NCBI GenBank assembly: GCA_035798135.1
Contig: JAPFBR010000001.1
Coordinates: 372,001-436,000 of the forward strand
From: Sediminicola sp035798135
GTDB lineage: Bacteria > Bacteroidota > Bacteroidia > Flavobacteriales > Flavobacteriaceae
Reading direction: 5' to 3'
Length of the DNA stretch: 64,000 nucleotides
This document shows positions 36,190-43,635 of the stretch, one piece after another (the first letter of the stretch is position 1; every line of letters starts with the position of its first letter). The notes beneath the pieces are model-generated. The model was not told where the DNA came from and did not search any database. It saw nothing but the letters and a program-made list of their open reading frames with translations. The translations under genes and the position numbers were made by a program.

Positions 36190-37134
36190 ATGAAAAAACT
36201 TGTATGCTTATTATCATTGGCCCTTACATTAGGTGCCTGCGGTGACAAAAAAGAAAAAAAAGATGGTGCTGGCTCTATGACAGGAACAATCAAAATTGAC
36301 GGTTCCAGTACTGTATTCCCAATTACGGAGGCTGTAGCTGAAGAATTCAGAACTGCTCAGCCAGATGTAAGGGTTACGATAGGTGTTTCAGGTACCGGTG
36401 GGGGTTTCAACAAATTCTCAAGGGGAGAAACCAATATTTCCAATGCTTCCCGTCCAATCAAGGACCAAGAAAAAGCCATTTGTGAGGAAAACAACATCAA
36501 CTATATTGAGTTGGAAGTTGCTTATGACGGATTAGCAGTATTGGTTAACCCAGAGAATACTTGGGTAGATAGTTTTACCGTGGAAGAATTAAAGAAAATT
36601 TGGGAGCCTGCAGCTCAGGGTACTATTATGAAATGGAATCAAATTCGTCCAGAATGGCCGAACGAAGAAATCCATTTATACGGGCCTGGTGTTGCTTCCG
36701 GTACTTATGATTACTTTACAGAGGCCGTTGTTGGAAAAAGTGGATCAAGTAGAGGTGATTTTACTGCCAGTGAAGATGACCATGTATTGGTTCAGGGAAT
36801 TGCTGGGGATAAATACTCCTTAGGGTTTTTCGGATTGGCTTATTACGCCGAAAACAAAGATAAATTAACCTTAATAGGTGTAAACAATGGGACCGAAGTT
36901 GTAAAACCAACCTTGGAAACTGTTAAGAACGGTACCTATTTCCCATTATCTAGACCTTTGTTTATTTATGTAAACAGTACTTCGGTTAAATTTACTGAAG
37001 TCGTGGAATTTGTAAACTACTATTTGGACAATGCCGGAGAATTATCAACAGATGTAGGATATATTCCTTTACCTGCTGAACTATATACCAAACAAAAGGA
37101 AGCTTTTAAAATTTTTGTTGAAAGCAATAAGTAA
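36190..37134 (+). CDS. pstS: Phosphate ABC transporter substrate-binding lipoprotein
   Basis: A 314-residue phosphate-binding protein. 'MKKLVCLLSLALTLGAC' is a lipoprotein signal with Cys17. Phosphate-contact motifs are 'IDGSSTVFPITEAVAEEF', 'GVSGTGGGFNKFSRGETNISNASRPI' and 'GPGVASGTYDYFTEAV'. The fold and length are those of the PstS group found in Bacteroidota and cyanobacteria. An inverted repeat (TAAAGGTT..AACCTTTA, 36098-36130) lies upstream. A terminator between this gene and pstC probably keeps PstS in excess over the channel. Confidence 0.94.
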   Translation: MKKLVCLLSLALTLGACGDKKEKKDGAGSMTGTIKIDGSSTVFPITEAVAEEFRTAQPDVRVTIGVSGTGGGFNKFSRGETNISNASRPIKDQEKAICEENNINYIELEVAYDGLAVLVNPENTWVDSFTVEELKKIWEPAAQGTIMKWNQIRPEWPNEEIHLYGPGVASGTYDYFTEAVVGKSGSSRGDFTASEDDHVLVQGIAGDKYSLGFFGLAYYAENKDKLTLIGVNNGTEVVKPTLETVKNGTYFPLSRPLFIYVNSTSVKFTEVVEFVNYYLDNAGELSTDVGYIPLPAELYTKQKEAFKIFVESNK

Positions 37135-37152
37135 ACCAGTATTTTGATTCAG

Positions 37153-37183
37153 AAAATCAGGCTCCTTTTGGATGCCTGATTTT
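37153..37183 (+). terminator. Intrinsic terminator between pstS and pstC
   Basis: AAAATCAGGC and GCCTGATTTT form a 10-bp stem with an 11-base loop and a T run. It lies 19 bases after pstS and 22 bases before pstC, so it should cause partial termination, with readthrough feeding pstCAB-phoU. Confidence 0.7.
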
Positions 37184-37205
37184 TCCTATTTAAATAATCA
37201 TTTGC

Positions 37206-38084
37206 ATGCGTAAGATAAAAGAACTTATAATTGAGAAAACGCTTTTAACAAGCGCCTTGATTACAATTGCCGTTACCGTAGGTATCATACTGGTTCTTTC
37301 CATTGAGGCTGTTCAATTCTTTAATGAGGTTTCTATTTTTGATTTCCTCACGGATACACAATGGACACCTTTGTTTACTGAAAAGCATTTTGGGATACTA
37401 CCGCTTCTTTCTGGTACATTGCTCACCTCCTTTATCGCCATAGCTGTGGCTTTACCAATTGGTTTGAGTATTAGTATTTATCTCAGTGAATACGCCCCTA
37501 GGAACTTCAGAAAAACCGTGAAGCCATTATTGGAACTATTGGCATCCATACCAACTGTTGTTTATGGTTTTTTCGCCTTAATAGTGGTTACTCCTTTTTT
37601 ACAACAGTTTATACCAAATTTAGCGGGGTTTAACTCCCTATCTGCAGGTATTGTTATGGGGATCATGATTATTCCATATATCTCCTCCATAAGTGAAGAT
37701 GCACTACATGCAGTACCATCTTCTTTAAGGGAAGCCTCCTATGGGATGGGAGCCACAAAATTACAAACAGCTTTTAAGGTAATTGTTCCTGCAGCTTCCT
37801 CTGGTATTATTGTTTCCATAATCTTGGCTATTTCAAGGGCTATTGGCGAAACCATGATCGTAGCCATTGCAGCTGGTCAACAACCCAGGCTGACCTTGGA
37901 TCCAACGGTTCCTGTAGAAACCATTACCGCTTATATTGTTCAGGTAAGCCTTGGAGATGTACAACATGGTTCTTTGGAATACAGAACTATTTTTGCCGCG
38001 GGTATCACCCTGTTTGTATTCACCTTTTTGCTCAACACAATAAGCTATAGAATTAGAAAAAAATACCAAGAGAAATATGAATAA
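37206..38084 (+). CDS. pstC: Phosphate ABC transporter permease PstC
   Basis: A 292-residue inner-membrane permease with about six helices. It shows 'LLELLASIPTVVYGFFALIVV' and the ABC permease (EAA) loop 'LREASYGMGATKLQTAFKVIVPAA', plus 'SRAIGETMIVAIAAG', all typical of PstC. It overlaps pstA by 8 bp (38077-38084), giving translational coupling. Confidence 0.95.
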   Translation: MRKIKELIIEKTLLTSALITIAVTVGIILVLSIEAVQFFNEVSIFDFLTDTQWTPLFTEKHFGILPLLSGTLLTSFIAIAVALPIGLSISIYLSEYAPRNFRKTVKPLLELLASIPTVVYGFFALIVVTPFLQQFIPNLAGFNSLSAGIVMGIMIIPYISSISEDALHAVPSSLREASYGMGATKLQTAFKVIVPAASSGIIVSIILAISRAIGETMIVAIAAGQQPRLTLDPTVPVETITAYIVQVSLGDVQHGSLEYRTIFAAGITLFVFTFLLNTISYRIRKKYQEKYE

Positions 38085-38931
38085 TATTCAGAAAAATAGG
38101 TGGAAAGACCAGGCTTTCAAATATTGGGGCATATTCTGTACCATTATCGGTTTGGTATTGTTGGCAGTATTTATCGGAGACATCCTAATTGATGGTATTA
38201 GCAGAATCGATTGGGGTTTCATTACAGATCTTCCCTCTAGGAAACCAGAAGATTCAGGTATTTATACAGCCCTAATGGGTAGCATATGGATTTTGTTCCT
38301 GACTACAATTATTGCCTTTCCTATTGGTGTGGCAGCAGGAATATATTTAGAGGAATATGCCAAGAATAATAAACTTGCAGGTTTGTTGGAGATCAACATA
38401 TCCAACTTGGCGGGAGTACCGTCCATTATTTACGGACTTTTGGGTCTTGAGGTATTTGTGCGAATTATGAACCTCGGCGCAAGTGTCTTGGCTGGAAGTT
38501 TAACTTTATCGCTTTTGATATTACCAATTGTAATTGTAGCAACTAGGGAGGCAATAAAAGCAGTGCCTAAGTCTATTAAAGATGCCTCTTATGCATTAGG
38601 GGCTTCCAAATGGCAAACTATATGGCACCAAATATTACCGGCTTCAGGCGGTGGAATCCTTACAGGGGTTATCTTGGCACTTTCTAGGGCTGTTGGAGAA
38701 ACAGCACCTTTGATCGTTGTTGGTGCACTGGCCTATGTCCCCTTTGCGCCATCAAGTCCCATGGATCAGTTTTCAGTGATGCCGATTCAAATTTTCAACT
38801 GGATATCACGACCTCAATCCGGATTCATAGAAAATGCCGCCGCGGCTATCATCATATTATTGGGCATCACTTTTATCATGAACGGTATAGCGGTGTACTT
38901 TAGAAATAAATGGCAGAATAAATGGAAGTAA
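38077..38931 (+). CDS. pstA: Phosphate ABC transporter permease PstA
   Basis: A 284-residue permease that pairs with PstC. Motifs are 'NISNLAGVPSIIYGLLGLEVFV', 'IKDASYALGASKWQTIWHQILPAS' (EAA loop) and 'SRAVGETAPLIVVGAL'. It has about six membrane helices. It overlaps pstB by 10 bp (38922-38931). Confidence 0.95.
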   Translation: MNNIQKNRWKDQAFKYWGIFCTIIGLVLLAVFIGDILIDGISRIDWGFITDLPSRKPEDSGIYTALMGSIWILFLTTIIAFPIGVAAGIYLEEYAKNNKLAGLLEINISNLAGVPSIIYGLLGLEVFVRIMNLGASVLAGSLTLSLLILPIVIVATREAIKAVPKSIKDASYALGASKWQTIWHQILPASGGGILTGVILALSRAVGETAPLIVVGALAYVPFAPSSPMDQFSVMPIQIFNWISRPQSGFIENAAAAIIILLGITFIMNGIAVYFRNKWQNKWK

Positions 38932-39749
38932 GTATGGAAAATCCTATAAAAGAAAAAATGGTACTAGACAGTGTTATAGACCCGTCTTTAAAAAAGATAC
39001 CTAAGATAGAAGCCAAGGGAATTAAAGTATGGTATGATGGATTCAACGCCATTAAAGGTATTGACATGACCATAAAACCTAATACGGTTACCGCTTTCAT
39101 TGGCCCCTCTGGTTGTGGAAAGTCTACATTCCTTCGTTTGTTCAATAGAATGAACGATTATGTGGATGGTTTCAGTATGGAAGGAAAGATCAAGATCAAT
39201 GGCCGTAACATCTACAAGAAAAATGTAAATGTAGAAGAGTTGCGAAAGGAAATAGGGATGGTATTCCAAAAACCCAATCCCTTCCCTAAATCGATATTTG
39301 ACAACGTGGCTTATGGCTTAAGGATACAAGGTATCACCGACAAAAATTTCATTAATGAGCGTGTAGTTTCTTCTTTGCAACAAGTTGGACTTTGGGAAGA
39401 GGTCAAGGATGACCTAAAAAAGTCTGGTTTGGCACTCTCAGGGGGGCAACAGCAAAGATTATGTATAGCTAGAACTTTGGCGGTAGAGCCATCCATCATT
39501 TTAATGGATGAACCCACCTCGGCCCTAGACCCAATTTCCACTGCAAAAATTGAAGAGCTTATTTTTCAGCTAAAAGAAAAATATACGATCATAATTGTAA
39601 CGCATAATATGCAACAAGCCGGTAGGATTAGTGATTATACTGCTTTTTTCTATCTTGGTGATCTGATAGAGTACAATAAGACAAAGAACATTTTTACTAA
39701 CCCAGAAAAACAACAAACCGAAAACTACATCACTGGTAGATTCGGATAA
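38922..39749 (+). CDS. pstB: Phosphate ABC transporter ATP-binding protein PstB
   Basis: A 275-residue ATPase that powers phosphate uptake. Walker A is 'GPSGCGKSTFLRLFNRMND', with the PstB-specific 'NRMND' and 'GMVFQKPNPFPKSIFDNVAYG' (Q-loop), signature 'LSGGQQQRLCIARTLA' and Walker B 'IILMDEPTSALDP'. The start at 38922 overlaps pstA; an internal ATG at 38934 is an alternative that shortens the tail by four residues. Confidence 0.96.
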   Translation: MEVSMENPIKEKMVLDSVIDPSLKKIPKIEAKGIKVWYDGFNAIKGIDMTIKPNTVTAFIGPSGCGKSTFLRLFNRMNDYVDGFSMEGKIKINGRNIYKKNVNVEELRKEIGMVFQKPNPFPKSIFDNVAYGLRIQGITDKNFINERVVSSLQQVGLWEEVKDDLKKSGLALSGGQQQRLCIARTLAVEPSIILMDEPTSALDPISTAKIEELIFQLKEKYTIIIVTHNMQQAGRISDYTAFFYLGDLIEYNKTKNIFTNPEKQQTENYITGRFG

Positions 39750-39760
39750 AACATAGTAAT

Positions 39761-40423
39761 ATGGCAAATGCTATTTACCAAAGGGAAATCATAAACCAGT
39801 CAGGCTCCAAAATGCTCACGCTGTGCAAAAACCAACTTGAAAAAGCCAAAGTTGCATTTAGGGAGCACGATAGTGATTTGGCGGAAGAGGTGATTAATAC
39901 AGAGAATAGGGTCAACGCCCTAGATCTGAAAATAGAGGAGGATTGTGAAAAATTCTTGGCCCTCTACAACCCTGTAGCCATCGATTTGAGATTTATAATG
40001 GCCGTGAGAAAAATAAATTTTGATTTGGAAAGGATTGCCGATCACGCCTACAGTATTTCCAAGTATGTGGTGGACCTTGATGAGCCTATTGAGCCACACC
40101 TATTCGAAAAATTGCAATTCGATAAAATGTATACTACCATTTCCGCTATGTTCGATCATATTACGAAGGCCTATGAGGAAAAGGATGTGAAGGCAGCTAG
40201 AAAAGTCTTTAAAAAAGACAAGGTGTTGGATCAAATCAACAAAGAGTCTTTTGCCATCATTGAAGAGGCGATTAGAAAGGACAATAAAGTCATTCGGCAG
40301 TCCCTGATATTATTTTCGGTTGTCAAAAAACTGGAACGTGTTGGTGATTTGATGAAAAATATTGCCGAAGAAGTTATTTTTTACATTGATGCCGAGGTGT
40401 TGAAACATAAAAGAAAAAAATAA
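39761..40423 (+). CDS. phoU: Phosphate signalling regulator PhoU
   Basis: A 220-residue helical protein that links Pst activity to the PhoR/PhoB signalling system. Two PhoU repeats of three helices are visible; 'LDLKIEEDCEKFLALYNPVAIDLRFIMAVRKINFDLERIADHAYSISKYV' and 'LILFSVVKKLERVGDLMKNIAEEVIFYIDAE' contain the metal-binding acidic motifs. It follows pstB by 11 bp. No phoR or phoB gene is present in the window. Confidence 0.94.
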   Translation: MANAIYQREIINQSGSKMLTLCKNQLEKAKVAFREHDSDLAEEVINTENRVNALDLKIEEDCEKFLALYNPVAIDLRFIMAVRKINFDLERIADHAYSISKYVVDLDEPIEPHLFEKLQFDKMYTTISAMFDHITKAYEEKDVKAARKVFKKDKVLDQINKESFAIIEEAIRKDNKVIRQSLILFSVVKKLERVGDLMKNIAEEVIFYIDAEVLKHKRKK

Positions 40424-40516
40424 CTTTTTACCCCATTCCCTGCTCCTACCTCCCTTGGACTAGGGATTAGAGGTAAATTAATAATATTTTAATATTATAC
40501 ATTGTTAAGTTTTAAG

Positions 40517-40524
40517 TAGGTTTG
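40517..40524 (+). promoter_or_regulatory. Promoter -7 box of the Pit gene
   Basis: TAGGTTTG matches TAnnTTTG, 26 bases before the Pit start codon. It supports separate transcription from the pst operon; the -33 element is unclear. Confidence 0.45.
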
Positions 40525-40550
40525 CAAGGTTTGCATCTAACTATTTAATT

Positions 40551-42821
40551 ATGGATAATATTTACTTGTTAATGATTATTGCCCTTGCCTTTTTGGCTGT
40601 GGCCGATTTGGTGGTTGGCGTCAGTAATGATGCCGTCAATTTCTTGAACTCTGCCATAGGATCAAAAGCCATTTCCTTTAGGACCATCATGATCGTTGCC
40701 AGTTTGGGTATTGGAATAGGAGCCATTTTTTCCAGTGGGATGATGGAAGTTGCGAGAAAGGGTATTTTTAATCCAAGTGAATTTATGTTCAGTGAGATCA
40801 TGATCATCTTCATGGCCGTGATGATCACCGATATCTTATTGCTGGATTTCTTCAACACCGTGGGCATGCCCACTTCTACAACCGTTTCCATTGTATTTGA
40901 ACTTTTAGGAGCTGCCGTTGCCATGGCCTTTATAAAAGTGGCAGCAGATACAGGAAACTATATTGATGTTTACAAACACATCAACACTTCCAAAGCCACG
41001 GAAATTATTGTGGGGATACTATTATCCGTAGTCATCGCCTTTTCCATTGGTGCCTTGGTGCAATATTTCTCCAGAATGTTGCTCTCTTTTGATTTTAGAA
41101 AAAAAGCCAAATGGGCGGTTTCCCTCTTTGGTGGTATTGCTTTAACTGCCATTACTTACTTCATCCTTATTAAGGGTCTAAAAGGCGCCACTTTTGTAAG
41201 TGATGATCTGAATACTTTTATAAAAAACAACACTTTACTTATCATTGTAGGAAGCCTAGTTCTTTGGAGTGTGGTCTCCTATTTAATCACCATCATTCTA
41301 AAATTTGATGTATATAAACTGATTATTATTGTTGGTACGTTTGCCCTCGCACTAGCTTTTGCTGGAAATGATCTTGTGAACTTCATAGGGGTCCCCATTG
41401 CTGCTTGGCAGTCTTTTGAAGCTTGGCAGGCATCGGGTGTACCGGCCACGGAGTTCAGCATGAACGTCCTTGCAGAAAAGGTCCCAACTCCTACTTACTT
41501 GCTGTTCGGAGCGGGAATGGTCATGGTCTTGACCTTATGGTTTTCTAAAAAGGCACGTTATGTAACACAAACCGAAATCAACCTCTCCCGTGAGGGAGAA
41601 TCCAAAGAACGCTTTCAGCCCAACTTCCTCTCGAGGGGAATTGTTAGGGCTGCTATGTTGATTTCACAATTTTCAAATACCCTATTGCCCAAAACCCTTA
41701 AGGATCGAATAGATTCCAATTTTGAAAAACCCGTCATTGCCCTCTCTAAGGACAAAACCTATGAAATGCCGGCATTTGACATGGTCCGCGCAGCAGTAAA
41801 CCTGATGGTTGCCGGAGTGTTAATTTCCATTGCCACATCCTATAAATTACCCTTATCAACGACTTATGTCACCTTTATGGTAGCCATGGGTTCTTCCTTG
41901 GCGGATAGGGCTTGGGGAGCAGAAAGTGCCGTCTACAGGGTTGCAGGGGTGTTGAATGTTATTGGGGGATGGTTCTTTACCGCTTTCATCGCATTTATTT
42001 CAGCTGCCGTAATCGTTTATCTCATCAATATCCATGTCCCATCAATGGTGGCTATTCTTTTACTGATCGCTATATTTTTATTGGTGCGGAATTATATTTC
42101 ACACGACAAAAAAACAAAGGAAATTAAGGCAGAGGATGGCCTTAGAAAAGCAGAGAGCAGTTCCATACAGGGCGTTATTGAAGAAAGTGCAAATAATATT
42201 GCCAACGTAGTCAAAAGAGGCAACAAAATATACACGAACACGATAAACGGCCTTGCCAAGCAAGACCTCGAGCTCCTTAAGAAGAATAAAAAAGGGGTGA
42301 ACAAGTTGTCTGCTGAAGTTGATGAACTAAGGGATCATATTTTTTACTTCATTAAAAACCTCGATGAAGCCAGTGTTGGTGCAAGTAATTTCTATATCAA
42401 CATATTGGGGTATTTGCAGGATTTGGCCCAGTCCTTGGAATACCTTACCAAAATTAGCCATAAGCATATCCATAACAACCACAAGAAATTAAAATACAAT
42501 CAGATAAAGGAACTAAAAGAAATAGATGTTAAACTCGATGAGCTTTTTAGCGCTACCAAGCAGGTTTTCGATTCCCGTTCTTTTGAGCAAATAGGAGGTA
42601 TTCTATCCAGCAAACAAGAATTATTGGACATGGTCTCCCAAAAGATTGAAAAGCAAGTGGAGAGGACACGTACGGAGGAGTCTAGCCCGAAAAACACCAC
42701 CTTGTACTTTACCTTGCTACTGGAGACTAAGGATATCATCACAGCAACAACTAACTTGCTGGAACTGTATTATAAAGAGCATGACAGTTCTGTAATACCC
42801 GCCAAGTTGGACCCCAAATAA
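40551..42821 (+). CDS. Low-affinity phosphate transporter (Pit/PHO4) with C-terminal PhoU-like domain
   Basis: A 756-residue inner-membrane transporter. The PHO4 family repeat signature occurs twice, as 'GVSNDAVNFLNSAIGSKAIS' near residue 23 and 'AGNDLVNFIGVPIAAWQSF' near 270, with 'TVGMPTSTTVSIVFELLGAAVA' and 'KLPLSTTYVTFMVAMGSSLADRAW'. About 12 hydrophobic helices occupy residues 1-525. The last ~190 residues are helical, charged and PhoU-like ('FYINILGYLQDLAQSLEYLTKISHKHIHNNHKKLKYNQ'). The C-terminal domain could sense or gate transport; this is inference. Ends before a strong terminator at 42844. Confidence 0.9.
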   Translation: MDNIYLLMIIALAFLAVADLVVGVSNDAVNFLNSAIGSKAISFRTIMIVASLGIGIGAIFSSGMMEVARKGIFNPSEFMFSEIMIIFMAVMITDILLLDFFNTVGMPTSTTVSIVFELLGAAVAMAFIKVAADTGNYIDVYKHINTSKATEIIVGILLSVVIAFSIGALVQYFSRMLLSFDFRKKAKWAVSLFGGIALTAITYFILIKGLKGATFVSDDLNTFIKNNTLLIIVGSLVLWSVVSYLITIILKFDVYKLIIIVGTFALALAFAGNDLVNFIGVPIAAWQSFEAWQASGVPATEFSMNVLAEKVPTPTYLLFGAGMVMVLTLWFSKKARYVTQTEINLSREGESKERFQPNFLSRGIVRAAMLISQFSNTLLPKTLKDRIDSNFEKPVIALSKDKTYEMPAFDMVRAAVNLMVAGVLISIATSYKLPLSTTYVTFMVAMGSSLADRAWGAESAVYRVAGVLNVIGGWFFTAFIAFISAAVIVYLINIHVPSMVAILLLIAIFLLVRNYISHDKKTKEIKAEDGLRKAESSSIQGVIEESANNIANVVKRGNKIYTNTINGLAKQDLELLKKNKKGVNKLSAEVDELRDHIFYFIKNLDEASVGASNFYINILGYLQDLAQSLEYLTKISHKHIHNNHKKLKYNQIKELKEIDVKLDELFSATKQVFDSRSFEQIGGILSSKQELLDMVSQKIEKQVERTRTEESSPKNTTLYFTLLLETKDIITATTNLLELYYKEHDSSVIPAKLDPK

Positions 42822-42843
42822 TCCTATTTACACTATAGTATAT

Positions 42844-42880
42844 AAAGGTCTGGTAAAACTCAGTTTTACCAGACCTTTTT
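42844..42880 (+). terminator. Intrinsic terminator of the Pit gene
   Basis: AAAGGTCTGGTAAAACT and AGTTTTACCAGACCTTT pair perfectly almost without loop (the innermost pairs must open), followed by TTTTAG. Confidence 0.8.
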
Positions 42881-42983
42881 TAGTACAATGAACCCCTCTA
42901 GGTTAGTACAAAATCTGCTCATTTATCTTTTTCTAACTCTTACATAAGTATTAAAAATAGTCCTTTGTACCTGATACAGGTCA

Positions 42984-43014
42984 TTGTAAAGAATACTCCT
43001 CATAAATACCTTTG
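42984..43014 (+). promoter_or_regulatory. Promoter of the first PepSY-like gene
   Basis: TTG at 42984-42986, a 20-base spacer and TACCTTTG at 43007-43014 match the Bacteroidota consensus. The ATG is at 43056, so the leader is about 35 bases. Confidence 0.6.
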
Positions 43015-43055
43015 GCATATTGTTAAATTCAATTATTAATTTTAAATCACTTATC

Positions 43056-43562
43056 ATGAAAAAAACACTATTAGGTTTATTAGTTCTTGGCCTAACCAGT
43101 CAAGGTTTTTCGCAAATCGTACAAACGGAAAAGCTCTCTGAAGTAGTAGTTACTGCGGTAAATTATAAATACCTTGATGCTACAACAAATGAAGAGGTCG
43201 CACTTCCTGTAAAAAAGTTAGCACAAGCTGCAGCCTCTTACAACATCAAGGAATCAGAACTTTATAGTGATGAATATGAGTTTTACACCATCTCCTTTTT
43301 TATTCCAGAGGGTCAGATTGTTGCCATTTACAATCCGGACGGTCAAATTATCAGAACCGTTGAAAAATTCAAGAACATTAAAATGCCCAATGCCGTTGCC
43401 AAAGCGGTAAAGGATACGTATCCAAAATGGGATGTTGAATCCGATGTTTACCTTGTAAGCTATACCAATGACAAAGGAGCCAAAAAAACCTATAAATTGA
43501 AACTAAAGAACGGTGATAAGCGCATGAGAGTTAAAGTAGATGAAACAGGAACTTTTTTATAG
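43056..43562 (+). CDS. Small secreted protein, possibly PepSY-like; paralog of 47113-47619
   Basis: A 168-residue exported protein. A signal peptide ends at residue 20 (GFSQ). The mature part begins with LSEVVVTA at residues 27-34, then a domain of about 130 residues with 'FYTISFFIPEGQIVAIYNPDGQIIRTVEKFKN', 'PNAVAKAVKDTYPKW' and 'DVYLVSY' that resembles the PepSY-like fold of small secreted Bacteroidota proteins. About half of its residues are identical to the paralog at 47113, with the same length. Function unknown. The longer frame from 43020 would begin inside the promoter region and is rejected. Confidence 0.8.
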   Translation: MKKTLLGLLVLGLTSQGFSQIVQTEKLSEVVVTAVNYKYLDATTNEEVALPVKKLAQAAASYNIKESELYSDEYEFYTISFFIPEGQIVAIYNPDGQIIRTVEKFKNIKMPNAVAKAVKDTYPKWDVESDVYLVSYTNDKGAKKTYKLKLKNGDKRMRVKVDETGTFL

Positions 43563-43580
43563 GCGCCTAATATTCAAAAA

Positions 43581-43614
43581 AAAAGGATCCAACTTATCAA
43601 AGTTCGATCCTTTT
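43581..43614. terminator. Bidirectional terminator between convergent genes
   Basis: AAAAGGATCCAACTT and AAGTTCGATCCTTTT pair with one mismatch around an ATCA loop; T runs follow on both strands. It separates the PepSY-like gene from the metalloprotease. Confidence 0.7.
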
Positions 43615-43635
43615 GCGTTTATCTGCCTTATCCAA

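Noticed and set aside
40562..40924. Antisense frame inside the Pit gene
   Set aside because: Low-complexity product rich in I, K, M and S typical of the reverse of a hydrophobic gene; no start signals.
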